From the NCBI RefSeq assembly GCF_001866645.1, contig NZ_MLYP01000057.1:1-62849 (forward strand): a stretch of 62,849 nucleotides of DNA, in the 5' to 3' direction. The position numbers and the translations under genes were made by a program. This document shows, piece after piece, positions 34,081-42,759 of this stretch (position 1 is its first letter; the number at the start of each line of letters is the position of its first letter). Source of the stretch: Streptomyces colonosanans (lineage in GTDB: Bacteria; Actinomycetota; Actinomycetes; Streptomycetales; Streptomycetaceae). Under the pieces are notes generated by a model that saw only the letters and a program-made list of their open reading frames with translations, was not told the origin of the DNA and did no database searches.

Positions 34081-34866
34081 CTACGAAGCGGCTGGTCCCG
34101 GTGACGGTTCCGCCGCCGTCAGCTGGCGTGCCAGCCAGGTCGGCACCCCGCCCAGGAGGCGGAACAGCCGGCCCGCCTCGGCGCGCAGCCGGGACGCCTC
34201 CGGTTCGCTCTCCGTGTCCGCGAGCGACGCCAGCGCCGGAGCCGTGCCGACGAGGTAGCCCAGCTCCTCGCGGATCCGCAGCGACTCGGCGAAACCATGC
34301 CGTGCCTCCGTCATCTCGCCGTCGCGCAGGGCGAGACCGGAGAGGTGGCGCCAGGTGAAGGAGAGCAGCAGTTCGTCGCCGTGCGCGGAGGCGCTCGCGT
34401 GGGCGCGCCGGTAGGCGGCGCGGGCCGCCTGCGGGGAGCGGGCCAGGTTCTCGGCGAGGAGCCCGCGCCGGAAGTCCAGCAGCGCCCGGCCCGGGGCGCC
34501 GGGCGCGATGAGCGCGGCGGCCCGGCCGAGCGCGGCCCGCGCCTCGTCCGCCCGGTCGCGCACCCCGTGCAGCGTGGCCGCGTACGCCAGTTGTCCGCGC
34601 TCACAGGCCGCGGCGCCCCGCTCCTCGTCGCTGTGGGCCTGCGCCTCGGCCGTGCGCAGCGCGTCCTCGGCCTCCTCCCAGCCCTGCTCCGTGTACAGGC
34701 ACCGCTCGACGAGCAGACAGGCCCGTTGGAGCGAGGCCCCCGCCGTGTGCGGTTGGAGGAGGGCGGCCGCGTCGGCCCAGCATGCGCGTGAGCGCAGCCG
34801 CCATACCGCGGTCTGGAGGGGATCGTCACCTGAGGTCGTTCCGATACCAGACATGGCGGTATGCGC
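34081..34866 (-). CDS. TPR-like helical repeat protein
   Basis: The roughly 260-residue protein is made of antiparallel helices with TPR-like pattern (SLQRACLLVERCLYTEQGWEEAEDAL, AYRRAHASASAHGDELLL, ARHGFAESLRIREELG). No enzymatic motif is present. GTG 34866 sits six bases after GGAG in GGGAGGG, so I prefer it to ATG 34854. Similar free-standing TPR proteins in Streptomyces often derive from SARP or AfsR-type regulators, but no DNA-binding part is seen here. Confidence 0.7.
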   Translation of the reverse strand, partial: AHTAMSGIGTTSGDDPLQTAVWRLRSRACWADAAALLQPHTAGASLQRACLLVERCLYTEQGWEEAEDALRTAEAQAHSDEERGAAACERGQLAYAATLHGVRDRADEARAALGRAAALIAPGAPGRALLDFRRGLLAENLARSPQAARAAYRRAHASASAHGDELLLSFTWRHLSGLALRDGEMTEARHGFAESLRIREELGYLVGTAPALASLADTESEPEASRLRAEAGRLFRLLGGVPTWLARQLTAAEPSPGPAAS

Positions 34867-35021
34867 CACATTGCCCTCCCGGAGCACGCCATTGAGCTGT
34901 TGAGTGGTGGCGGCATTCCAGCACCAATCGTGGCACGGGGCCAAGAGGGCGGGTGAAAGATTTCACAAACTTGGGGGACCTCGGCGGCGCAGGGCGGTGC
35001 CGAATCCTCGATTCCGTGACG

Positions 35022-36686
35022 TCAGCTCATGCGCAGCGCAAGGAAGAAGTCGAGCTTGTCCTCGAGACGCGACAGGTCCCGGCTCGTCAACTGCTCGATA
35101 CGGCCGACCCGGTAGCGCAGTGTGTTGACGTGCAGGTGGAGCCGGCTCGCGCAGCGGGTCCAGGAACCGTCGCAGTCGAGGAACGCCTCCAGGGTCGGGA
35201 TCAGCTCGGCGCGGTGCCGGCGGTCGTAGTCGCGCAGCGGGTCCAGGAGGCGGGCCGTGAAAGCGCGGCGTACGTCGTCCGGGACGAACGGCAGCAGCAG
35301 GACGTGGGAGGCCAGCTCCTGGTGGCCGGCCGCGCAGACCCGTCCGGGGCGGGCAGCGGCGACCCGGCGGGCGTGCCGCGCCTCCTCCAGCGCACCGCGC
35401 AGCCCCTCGGCCGAGTGCACCGCGGCGCTGACGCCCAGCGTGATCCGGCCGTCGTCGTCGAGCCCCGCGGACAGCGGGACCCGTACGGACTCCAGCAGCG
35501 CGTCGGCGAGGATGCCCGACTCGGGGCCGTCGTGCTCCGAGGAGAGCGCCGGCAGTGGGACCAGGGCGATCGCCTCATCACCCATCTGGGCCACGGCTAT
35601 GCGGTCGGAGTGCTCGAGGCCCGCCGACCGGGGGTCGACCAGGATCTCCTCGAGGAGCGACTGAGCGACCGGTCCGTACTCGACTGTGCCGCCGTCCCAC
35701 TCGACCTGGGCCACGACCACCTGCCACTGCGGCGCCGCGCCGAGCCCGGGCAGCAGCACGGGTGCGGCCACCCGCAGCCGGGCGGCGATCTCGGCGGGCG
35801 CGGCCCCCGCCTGCACCAGCTCCAGCACTTCCTGCGCGAGCCGGCGCCGCACGGTGCGCGCCGCGTCCTGCCGGTCCCGCTCGACCGCGATCAGCTGGGT
35901 GACGCCCCGGAGCAGGTCGAGCCGCTCCGCGGGCCAGTCCCCGGCGTCCGCCTCCACGGCGAGCAGCCAGTCGGACAGCACCGTCTCGCGCACGTCCGGC
36001 GAGGCTCCGCCCGAGCGGCCGCTACCGGGGATCGGGAAGAGCGAGTACGTCGTCGTACCGACCGTCGACCGGTGCGGTCCGTGGCGGCCGGTGCGCGCCG
36101 CGGCCAGGTGCTCGGCGGCCAGCGCGGAGCACACGTCCGCCGTGGGGCCCGGCGTCGGGCCGGCGATCGGACGGCCGACGGGGGAGAGTACCCAGGCGCG
36201 CAGGTCCAGGTCCGAGCCGAGCAGGTCCAGGACCACGTCCGGGCCGCCGCCCGCCGGGCCCGAGGTCATCATCCGGCGGTGCCGGTCCACCACGGCCGCC
36301 AGGTCGCCCGCCCGCTCGCCGGAGACCTGCCGGACGACGTGCTCGGTGATCGTGGCGAACGCCACCGACTCGTGCACGGCGAACAGCGGCAGACGGTGCC
36401 GGGCGCAGGCCGCGATCAGGTCGTCCGGGACGCCGCCCAGCTCGGCCGTGCCCGAGGCGAGCGCGGTGACGCCCGCCGCGATGAGGATGCGGACGAACGG
36501 CTCGGAGTCGGCGGCGTCGTGCCGCCATGCCAGGCCCGTGAGGACCAGTTCACCGCCGGAGAGATAGCGACTGGGGTCCTTGAGGTCCGTGGTCATCACA
36601 CCGCGCACGGTGCGGTCCAGCTCGTCCGCGCCGCCGAGCAGGCGCAGCCCCAGCGCGTCGGTGTTCAGCAGTGCGCGCAGCCGCAT
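35022..36686 (-). CDS. pucR: PucR-family regulator of purine catabolism
   Basis: The 554-residue regulator starts with the purine-catabolism PucR domain (MRLRALLNTDALGLRLLGG, DLKDPSRYLSGGELVLTGL). It ends with the PucR C-terminal helix-turn-helix (TLEAFLDCDGSWTRCASRL, then HVNTLRYRVGRIEQL). A GGDEF-like region lies between. Length and ends fit the family. It is divergent from the xanthine dehydrogenase operon, so control of purine breakdown by a purine metabolite is a strong inference. Confidence 0.9.
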   Translation of the reverse strand: MRLRALLNTDALGLRLLGGADELDRTVRGVMTTDLKDPSRYLSGGELVLTGLAWRHDAADSEPFVRILIAAGVTALASGTAELGGVPDDLIAACARHRLPLFAVHESVAFATITEHVVRQVSGERAGDLAAVVDRHRRMMTSGPAGGGPDVVLDLLGSDLDLRAWVLSPVGRPIAGPTPGPTADVCSALAAEHLAAARTGRHGPHRSTVGTTTYSLFPIPGSGRSGGASPDVRETVLSDWLLAVEADAGDWPAERLDLLRGVTQLIAVERDRQDAARTVRRRLAQEVLELVQAGAAPAEIAARLRVAAPVLLPGLGAAPQWQVVVAQVEWDGGTVEYGPVAQSLLEEILVDPRSAGLEHSDRIAVAQMGDEAIALVPLPALSSEHDGPESGILADALLESVRVPLSAGLDDDGRITLGVSAAVHSAEGLRGALEEARHARRVAAARPGRVCAAGHQELASHVLLLPFVPDDVRRAFTARLLDPLRDYDRRHRAELIPTLEAFLDCDGSWTRCASRLHLHVNTLRYRVGRIEQLTSRDLSRLEDKLDFFLALRMS

Positions 36687-36990
36687 GTCTCGTCGCCGCC
36701 GTTCTTGTGTCTGCGGGGTGTTCTTGCGGAAGCAGGGCCCGTGATTCCTCCTGGCAGTGCCTGGTGTTTCCAGAGGAGAGCGGGGAGGTTACCGGGGCTT
36801 CCGTTCATACGAATCTACAAGATGGGCACCTTGGCCAGCCAACTCCTTCATGGTTTCCGTGACTGACCCCGCTGGAGTACACAGCGGTGTACTGACACCA
36901 CTCCCCGTGAACAGCACATGAGCGAGCCGGGCCCGCCGCGCCGGTCCCGGCTTCGAACCGACGATCACGAGACGAAGAAGAGAGCCGGTC
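36687..36990. other. Divergent promoter region of pucR and xanthine dehydrogenase
   Basis: This 304-bp gap contains the palindrome at 36876-36893 and an AT-rich patch (TTCATACGAATCTACAAG) near 36803-36822, both plausible PucR or RNA polymerase sites. No gene is seen. Confidence 0.5.
36876..36893. promoter_or_regulatory. 18-bp palindrome, candidate PucR operator
   Basis: AGTACAC and GTGTACT flank AGCG, a perfect seven-base inverted repeat. It lies 98 bp upstream of the first xanthine dehydrogenase gene and about 190 bp from pucR. Confidence 0.45.
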
Positions 36991-37881
36991 ATGGACTTCC
37001 TTCGCCCCGCCAGCTGGGAGGAGGCGCTCGCCGCGAAGGCCGAGCACCCCACCGCTGTTCCGATTGCGGGTGGCACCGACGTGATGGTCGAGATCAACTT
37101 CGACCAACGGCGGCCCGACTACCTGATGGACCTGGGCCGTATCGGCGATCTCTACGAGTGGGAGGTCGGCGAGGACAGCGTGCGGCTCGGGGCCTCGGTC
37201 CCGTACACCCGGATCATGGAGAACCTGCGGACCGAGCTGCCGGGACTGGCTCTCGCCTCGCACACGGTCGCCTCCCCGCAGATCCGCAACCGCGGAGGCG
37301 TCGGCGGCAACCTGGGCACCGCCTCTCCGGCCGGCGACGCCCATCCCGCCCTCCTCGCGGCCGGCGCCGAGGTCGAGGCCGAGTCGGTGCGCGGCTCCCG
37401 GCGCATCCTGATCGACGCGTTCTACACCGGGGTGAAGCGCAACGCGCTCGCCCCCGACGAGTTGATCCGGGCGGTGCACATCAAGAAGGCCGACGGTCCG
37501 CAGCAGTTCTCGAAGGTCGGCACCCGCAACGCCATGGTGATCGCGGTGTGCGCCTTCGGTCTCGCACTGCATCCCGGCACCCGTACGGTCCGTACGGGCA
37601 TCGGTTCGGCGGCGCCCACCCCGATCCGCGCCGCGGCGGCCGAGGAGTTCCTGAACGCGGCGCTCGACGAGGGCGGTTTCTGGGACAACGGGAAGATCAT
37701 CACCCCGTCCATCGCCCGGCAGTTCGCCGACCTGTGCTCCGCCGCCTGCAATCCGATCGACGACGTCCGGGGCACGGCGAGCTACCGCCGCCACGCGGTC
37801 GGCGTCATGGCCCGCCGCACCCTGACCTGGACCTGGGAGTCGTACCGCGGAACCGCCCACGCCTCGGAGGGAGTCGCGTAA
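36991..37881 (+). CDS. Xanthine dehydrogenase FAD-binding subunit
   Basis: The 296-residue subunit carries the vanillyl-alcohol-oxidase-type FAD motifs: VPIAGGTDVMVEI near residues 23-35 and SPQIRNRGGVGGNLGTASPAGD near residues 93-114, then the CO-dehydrogenase flavoprotein C-terminal domain. It transfers electrons from the 2Fe-2S centres to NAD+ in the cytoplasmic xanthine dehydrogenase complex, which oxidises hypoxanthine and xanthine to urate. The stop overlaps the next ATG (TAATG). It is the first gene of a three-subunit operon divergent from pucR. Confidence 0.92.
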   Translation: MDFLRPASWEEALAAKAEHPTAVPIAGGTDVMVEINFDQRRPDYLMDLGRIGDLYEWEVGEDSVRLGASVPYTRIMENLRTELPGLALASHTVASPQIRNRGGVGGNLGTASPAGDAHPALLAAGAEVEAESVRGSRRILIDAFYTGVKRNALAPDELIRAVHIKKADGPQQFSKVGTRNAMVIAVCAFGLALHPGTRTVRTGIGSAAPTPIRAAAAEEFLNAALDEGGFWDNGKIITPSIARQFADLCSAACNPIDDVRGTASYRRHAVGVMARRTLTWTWESYRGTAHASEGVA

Positions 37882-38453
37882 TGCGTGTCAACTTCACGGT
37901 CAACGGACGTCCGCAGCAGGCCGACGACGTGTGGGAGGGCGAGTCCCTGCTGTACGTCCTGAGGGAGCGGCTCGGCCTTCCGGGGTCCAAGAACGCCTGC
38001 GAGCAGGGCGAGTGCGGCTCCTGCACGGTCCGCCTCGACGGCGTGCCGGTGTGTTCCTGCCTGGTCGCCGCCGGGCAGGCGGAAGGCCGCGAGGTCGTCA
38101 CCGTCGAGGGCCTCGCGGACCTGGCCAGGCAGCGTTCCGATGGGTTGTCCGCCTGCGGAACCCCACCGGGCGAGGCCGGACACGCGCAGACCAGGGACAC
38201 CTGCTCCCAGAGCGGCGAGAGCGGGGAACTCGCCCCGATCCAGCGGGCGTTCATCGACGCCGGCGCCGTCCAGTGCGGCTTCTGCACTCCCGGCCTGCTG
38301 GTCGCCGCCGACGACATGCTGGAGCGCAACCCGAACCCCACCGACGCGGACATCCGCGAGGCACTGTCGGGCAACCTGTGCCGTTGCACCGGTTACGAGA
38401 AGATCATGGACGCGGTCCGCCTGGCGGCCGCCCGGCAGTCCGAGGGGGTCTGA
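37881..38453 (+). CDS. Xanthine dehydrogenase 2Fe-2S subunit
   Basis: The 190-residue ferredoxin-like subunit has the plant-type cluster CEQGECGSC...C in the first half and the second cluster CGFC...CRC in the helical half (GAVQCGFCTPG, GNLCRCTGYEKIMDAV). Between the two domains lies an unusual insertion of about 35 residues (roughly 85-120) rich in Ser/Gly with two extra cysteines (SACGTPPG, RDTCSQSG). All cluster ligands are kept. It is translationally coupled to the FAD subunit by the TAATG overlap and precedes the molybdenum subunit by two bases. Confidence 0.92.
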   Translation: MRVNFTVNGRPQQADDVWEGESLLYVLRERLGLPGSKNACEQGECGSCTVRLDGVPVCSCLVAAGQAEGREVVTVEGLADLARQRSDGLSACGTPPGEAGHAQTRDTCSQSGESGELAPIQRAFIDAGAVQCGFCTPGLLVAADDMLERNPNPTDADIREALSGNLCRCTGYEKIMDAVRLAAARQSEGV

Positions 38454-38455
38454 AC

Positions 38456-40834
38456 ATGCCGAACGGCGCTCCCACCAAGATCACACAGGCCTCGGGGACC
38501 AAGGGCGGCATCGGTGAGTCCATGCTCCGCCCGGACGGCACCCTCAAGGTCACCGGCGAGTTCGCATACGGGTCCGACATGTGGCACGAGGACATGCTCT
38601 GGGGCCAGATCCTGCGCTCCCCGGTCGCGCACGCCGAGATCGTGTCGATCGACACCGGCGAGGCCCTCGCCGTGCCGGGCGTGTACGCCGTCATGACGTA
38701 CGACGACCTGCCGACCGAGGTGAAGAACTACGGCCTGGAGATCCAGGACACCCCGGTCCTCGCCCACGGCAAGGTGCGCCACCACGGCGAGCCGGTCGCG
38801 ATGGTCGCCGCCGACCACCCGGAGACCGCGCGCCGCGCCGCCGCCAAGATCAAGGTGGAGTACCGCGACCTTCCGGTGATCACGGACGAGGCGTCCGCGC
38901 TCGCCCCGGACGCGATCCTCGTCCACGAGAACCGCACGGATGACCACGCAGCCCACGTCCCGCACCCCAACATCGTCCACCGCCAGCCGATCGTCCGCGG
39001 CGACGTGGCCGAGGCCCGCCGCCGGGCCGACGTGATCGTCGAGGGCGAGTACGTCTTCGGCATGCAGGACCAGGCCTTCCTCGGCCCCGAGTCCGGTCTC
39101 GCGGTTCCGGCCGAGGACGGCGGCGTCGACCTCTACGTCGCCACCCAGTGGCTGCACGCCGACCTCCGCCAGATCGCGCCCGTGCTGGGCCTGCCCGAGG
39201 ACAAGGTGAGGTTGACCCTGGCGGGCGTCGGCGGGGCCTTCGGCGGCCGCGAGGACCTGTCGATGCAGATCCACGCCTGCCTGCTCGCCCTGCGCACCGG
39301 AAAGCCCGTCAAGATCGTGTACAACCGGTTCGAGTCCTTCTTCGGACACGTCCACCGCCACCCGGCGAAGCTGTACTACGAGCACGGCGCCACGAAGGAC
39401 GGCAAGCTCACCCACGTCAAGGGACGGATCGTCCTCGACGGCGGCGCGTACGCCTCCTCCTCCCCGGCGGTGGTCGGTAACGCGGCCTCGCTCGGGGTGG
39501 GCCCGTACGACGTCGACGACGTCGAGATCGAAGCCATCGGCCTCTACACCAACAACCCGCCCTGCGGCGCCATGCGCGGCTTCGGCGCGGTCCAGGCGTG
39601 CTTCGCCTACGAGGCCCAGATGGACAAGGTCGCGGGGGAACTCGGCATGGACCCGGTGGAGTTCCGCCGGCGCAACGCGATGTCGCAGGGCTCGGTCATG
39701 CCGACCGGCCAGATCGTCGACTCCCCGGCGCCGGTCGCCGAACTCCTGCGCCGTGTCAAGGCGTTGCCGATGCCACCGGAGCGCCAGTGGGAGAGCTCCG
39801 AGGGCGCGGACGTACGGCAGTTGCCCGGCGGCCTGTCCAACACCACGCACGGCGAAGGCGTCGTACGCGGAGTGGGCTACGCGGTCGGCATCAAGAACGT
39901 CGGCTTCTCCGAGGGCTTCGACGACTACTCGACCGCCAAGGTCCGCATGGAGGTCGTCGCGGGCGAGCCCGTCGCCAGCGTGCACACGGCCATGGCGGAG
40001 GTCGGCCAGGGCGGTGTCACCGTCCACGCGCAGATCGCCCGCACCGAGCTGGGCGTCGCACAGGTGACGATCCACCCGGCCGACACCCAGGTGGGTTCGG
40101 CGGGATCGACCTCCGCGTCCCGCCAGACGTACGTCACCGGCGGCGCCGTGAAGAACGCCTGCGAGCTGGTGCGCGAGAAGGTCCTGGAGATGGGGCGCCG
40201 CAGGTTCGGCTCGTACCATCCCGCCTGGGCCACGGCCGAGTTGCTGCTCGAGGGCGGCAAGGTCGTCACCGACGGCGGAGAGGTGCTCGCCGACCTGGTG
40301 GACGTCCTCGGCGACGAGGCCGTCGAGGTGGAGCAGGAGTGGCGGCACCGGCCGACCGAGCCCTTCGACCTGCGCACCGGCCAGGGCAACGGCCATGTGC
40401 AGTACAGCTTCGCCGCGCATCGCGCCGTCGTCGAGGTGGACACCGAGCTGGGCCTGGTCAAGGTCGTCGAGCTGGCCTGCGCCCAGGACGTCGGCAAGGC
40501 GCTCAACCCGCTGTCCGTCCTCGGCCAGATCCAGGGCGGCACGACCCAGGGACTGGGCATCGCGGTCATGGAGGAGATCGTCGTCGACCCGAGGACGGCG
40601 AAGGTGAAGAACCCCTCCTTCACGGACTACCTGATCCCCACCATCCTGGACACGCCGACCATCCCCGTCGACGTGCTCGAACTCGCCGACGAGCATGCCC
40701 CGTACGGGCTGCGCGGCGTCGGCGAGGCACCTACCCTTTCGTCGACTCCGGCCGTCCTCGCGGCGATCCGTGACGCTACGGGACTGGAGCTGAACAGGAC
40801 GCCGGTGCGCCCCGAGCATCTGGCCGGGGCGTAA
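38456..40834 (+). CDS. Xanthine dehydrogenase molybdopterin-binding subunit
   Basis: The 792-residue catalytic subunit of the xanthine oxidase family holds the molybdenum cofactor. It starts MPNGAPTKITQ, carries the a/b-hammerhead domain (LKVTGEFAYGSDM) and the cofactor motifs GVGGAFGGRED, MRGFGAVQACFAYE and GQGGVTVHAQ. It closes with the catalytic-Glu region GLRGVGEAPTLSS. It hydroxylates hypoxanthine/xanthine. It completes the pucR-divergent operon; a small AACCCT hairpin at 40833-40846 overlaps the stop codon. Confidence 0.92.
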   Translation: MPNGAPTKITQASGTKGGIGESMLRPDGTLKVTGEFAYGSDMWHEDMLWGQILRSPVAHAEIVSIDTGEALAVPGVYAVMTYDDLPTEVKNYGLEIQDTPVLAHGKVRHHGEPVAMVAADHPETARRAAAKIKVEYRDLPVITDEASALAPDAILVHENRTDDHAAHVPHPNIVHRQPIVRGDVAEARRRADVIVEGEYVFGMQDQAFLGPESGLAVPAEDGGVDLYVATQWLHADLRQIAPVLGLPEDKVRLTLAGVGGAFGGREDLSMQIHACLLALRTGKPVKIVYNRFESFFGHVHRHPAKLYYEHGATKDGKLTHVKGRIVLDGGAYASSSPAVVGNAASLGVGPYDVDDVEIEAIGLYTNNPPCGAMRGFGAVQACFAYEAQMDKVAGELGMDPVEFRRRNAMSQGSVMPTGQIVDSPAPVAELLRRVKALPMPPERQWESSEGADVRQLPGGLSNTTHGEGVVRGVGYAVGIKNVGFSEGFDDYSTAKVRMEVVAGEPVASVHTAMAEVGQGGVTVHAQIARTELGVAQVTIHPADTQVGSAGSTSASRQTYVTGGAVKNACELVREKVLEMGRRRFGSYHPAWATAELLLEGGKVVTDGGEVLADLVDVLGDEAVEVEQEWRHRPTEPFDLRTGQGNGHVQYSFAAHRAVVEVDTELGLVKVVELACAQDVGKALNPLSVLGQIQGGTTQGLGIAVMEEIVVDPRTAKVKNPSFTDYLIPTILDTPTIPVDVLELADEHAPYGLRGVGEAPTLSSTPAVLAAIRDATGLELNRTPVRPEHLAGA

Positions 40835-40861
40835 CCCTTCAGGGTTTGAGGGGGGCCTTTC

Positions 40862-41248
40862 TTGGGGGACGACGAGGGACGGCGTCCCCCGGGAACCCAG
40901 GTCGACGCTCGCACGGTCCTGTGCGTCCTGACCCACGACGCCAAGTTCGACGCACCTCTGCTGAAGCTGGCGCTGAGCCTGCCGGTCGCCTACATCGGCG
41001 CGATGGGCTCCCGTCGCACCCACCTGGACCGCAACGAACGGCTGCGCGAAGTCGGCGTCACCGAAGGGGAATTGACGCGCCTCAGTTCCCCGATCGGGCT
41101 CGACCTCGGTGCCCGCACGCCCGAGGAGACGGCCCTGTCCATCGCGTCGGAGATCGTCGCCACCCGCCACGGCGGAAGCGGGATTCCACTGGCCGGCGCC
41201 CACATGCCGATCCACCGCGACACGGCATCGCTCACGACGTACGTCTGA
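40862..41248 (+). pseudogene. XdhC C-terminal fragment
   Basis: The 128 codons, open from a TTG, match only the Rossmann-type C-terminal domain of XdhC, the factor that inserts sulfurated molybdenum cofactor: VLCVLTHDAKFDAPLL, AYIGAMGSRRTH, LSSPIGLDLGARTPEETALSI. The N-terminal domain of a normal XdhC (usually over 250 residues) is missing, and the first dozen codons look random. It may be a 5'-deleted relic after the xdh operon. A functional short XdhC cannot be excluded. Confidence 0.75.
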
Positions 41249-41287
41249 CCTGTCTCCTCCGGTCCCGGGCTCGTCCAAGGTGCCCAC

Positions 41288-42109
41288 GTGACCTCAACAG
41301 GGACGTCCTCGCTGGTGCTGCACGGCAGACGTCGTGCCTCTGTCCGGCTGCGGGACGGAGTGGTGCTGCTGGAGGCGGACGGCGTGCGGCGCCGGATACC
41401 GGTGGCGGCGATAGAACGGGTCGACGTTCACGGCGCCAAGGGGCGGCGGCTGACCGTCGTACTGACGGGTGACGAACCCGCGGCGTACCACCTCAGGTGC
41501 CGCAGTGCCCCCGCCGTGCACGAGTTCGCGCAGGCCGTCCGCGGTGCACTGCCCGTACGGGACGCCGACGAGCGGCGGCAGGACGGGACGGGGCTCGTGG
41601 CCGAGGAGCTGCTGGAGCGGGCGACACCGAACCGAGTCCGTCTGTGGTGGGGCCTCGGGGGCGCGTACGTACTGGTGCTCGTCCTGCTGCTGGTGAAGGG
41701 CGCGGCGTTCCCGGGGATCCTCTGGGCGGTGGCCCCCGCGGTGCTCTCCGTCGGAGGGCTGGGCGTGCTCGGCGGATGGCGGGTGCTCCGGGAGGCCTGG
41801 GTGCTGCGTACCCGAGGGATCACCGTCGAGGGAGAGCTGCAGAGGATCTTCTGGTTCGAAGATGTCAAGCAGTACACCTACGCGTACGTCGACAGTCACG
41901 GCGTACGGCGTGAGCTCACGGGCGCGAACGGGGGCGATGAGCGGGTTGAGATCAGATACGAGCCTGCGGCCCCCGAGACCGCCCAGGTCGGTCGCCGTAC
42001 GACGGGAAGCCTCGTGTTCGGTGCGGTGCTCATCCTGCTGCTGGGCGTTCCTTCCCTGCTGGTTGGCGTCGCGCTCTCGCTGGTGGGGCTGGTGGCTCTA
42101 GGGACCTGA
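41288..42109 (+). CDS. Membrane protein, DUF3592-like
   Basis: The 273-residue protein has an N-terminal beta domain resembling a PH fold (ASVRLRDGVVLLEADGVRRR), two membrane helices at about 118-160 (LGGAYVLVLVLLLVKGAAF, VAPAVLSVGGLGVLGGW), a beta segment of DUF3592 type (GITVEGELQRIFWFEDVKQYTYAYVD) and two further C-terminal helices. No function is known. The start is GTG 41288, 39 bases after the XdhC remnant. Confidence 0.75.
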   Translation: MTSTGTSSLVLHGRRRASVRLRDGVVLLEADGVRRRIPVAAIERVDVHGAKGRRLTVVLTGDEPAAYHLRCRSAPAVHEFAQAVRGALPVRDADERRQDGTGLVAEELLERATPNRVRLWWGLGGAYVLVLVLLLVKGAAFPGILWAVAPAVLSVGGLGVLGGWRVLREAWVLRTRGITVEGELQRIFWFEDVKQYTYAYVDSHGVRRELTGANGGDERVEIRYEPAAPETAQVGRRTTGSLVFGAVLILLLGVPSLLVGVALSLVGLVALGT

Positions 42110-42269
42110 CGATGTGTCAGGAGCCTGAAGAAGGTGCCCGCGTGAACCCTTCAAGGGGCTGTCGGCCAGGCTGAGCAGGGCTGACTGCCTGGCTGGGTGA
42201 AGGGCAAGAGTTACATCGCCCCGATGGCCGCAGACGCAGCAGGGCTACGCTGTCCGCTCCCAGACCGGT

Positions 42270-42743
42270 TCAACGACTGGCGCCCTCCGGCCACAGCACC
42301 CGCACCGGGACGCCGGTGCGCTCGGCGTACGCGACCACGTCCGCGGTCCCGCCGTAACCCCGGGCCGGCTTCCCGTCCCACACGGCGATCAGCTCGTCCA
42401 CCAGACCCACCAGAGCCTCGCTGCCCGCCTGGTGCGCCTCAGACGTTGACTCGGTCATGCCGGTCTCGTGGACTTCGGCCGCATGGGCGTACAGCTCGTC
42501 ATAGACGGGGTGATGCCATTCCGGAAGGTTCTCACGGTACTTGCTTGCTGGAATGACGACTTCGAGCTGACCGCCGTGCTTGAGGACGGCTTCGGCGAAC
42601 CAGGAGTCGGGGCCGTCGGCGATGCACGAGACGGCCGTCAGGTCGTCGGCGTCGTAGGCGCGTACGGTGTCAGCGAGCATCGCGCGAATCCGCTCTTCTA
42701 CATCCTTGCTCAGCCCGCGGTGACCGGTGATTCCTGTCCGCAT
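42270..42743 (-). CDS. SLOG-like (YpsA-type) nucleotide-sensing protein
   Basis: The 157-residue protein begins MRTGITGHRGL, the Gly-rich loop of the Rossmann-like SLOG superfamily, and later has ELIAVWDGKPARGYGGTADVVAYAE, typical of the YpsA/DprA-related group. These domains bind nucleotides or NAD-derived ligands and often sense signals in conflict or stress systems. ATG 42743 follows GAGAGGGG. It is 16 bases downstream of an HTH regulator on the same strand, so the two form an operon. It neighbours the RiPP cassette. Confidence 0.8.
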   Translation of the reverse strand: MRTGITGHRGLSKDVEERIRAMLADTVRAYDADDLTAVSCIADGPDSWFAEAVLKHGGQLEVVIPASKYRENLPEWHHPVYDELYAHAAEVHETGMTESTSEAHQAGSEALVGLVDELIAVWDGKPARGYGGTADVVAYAERTGVPVRVLWPEGASR

Positions 42744-42759
42744 GCTTTGATCCCCTCTC

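Noticed and set aside
38393..41287. Minus-strand ORF of 964 codons antisense to the xanthine dehydrogenase operon
   Set aside because: Same antisense artefact; the plus-strand genes carry complete cofactor motifs.
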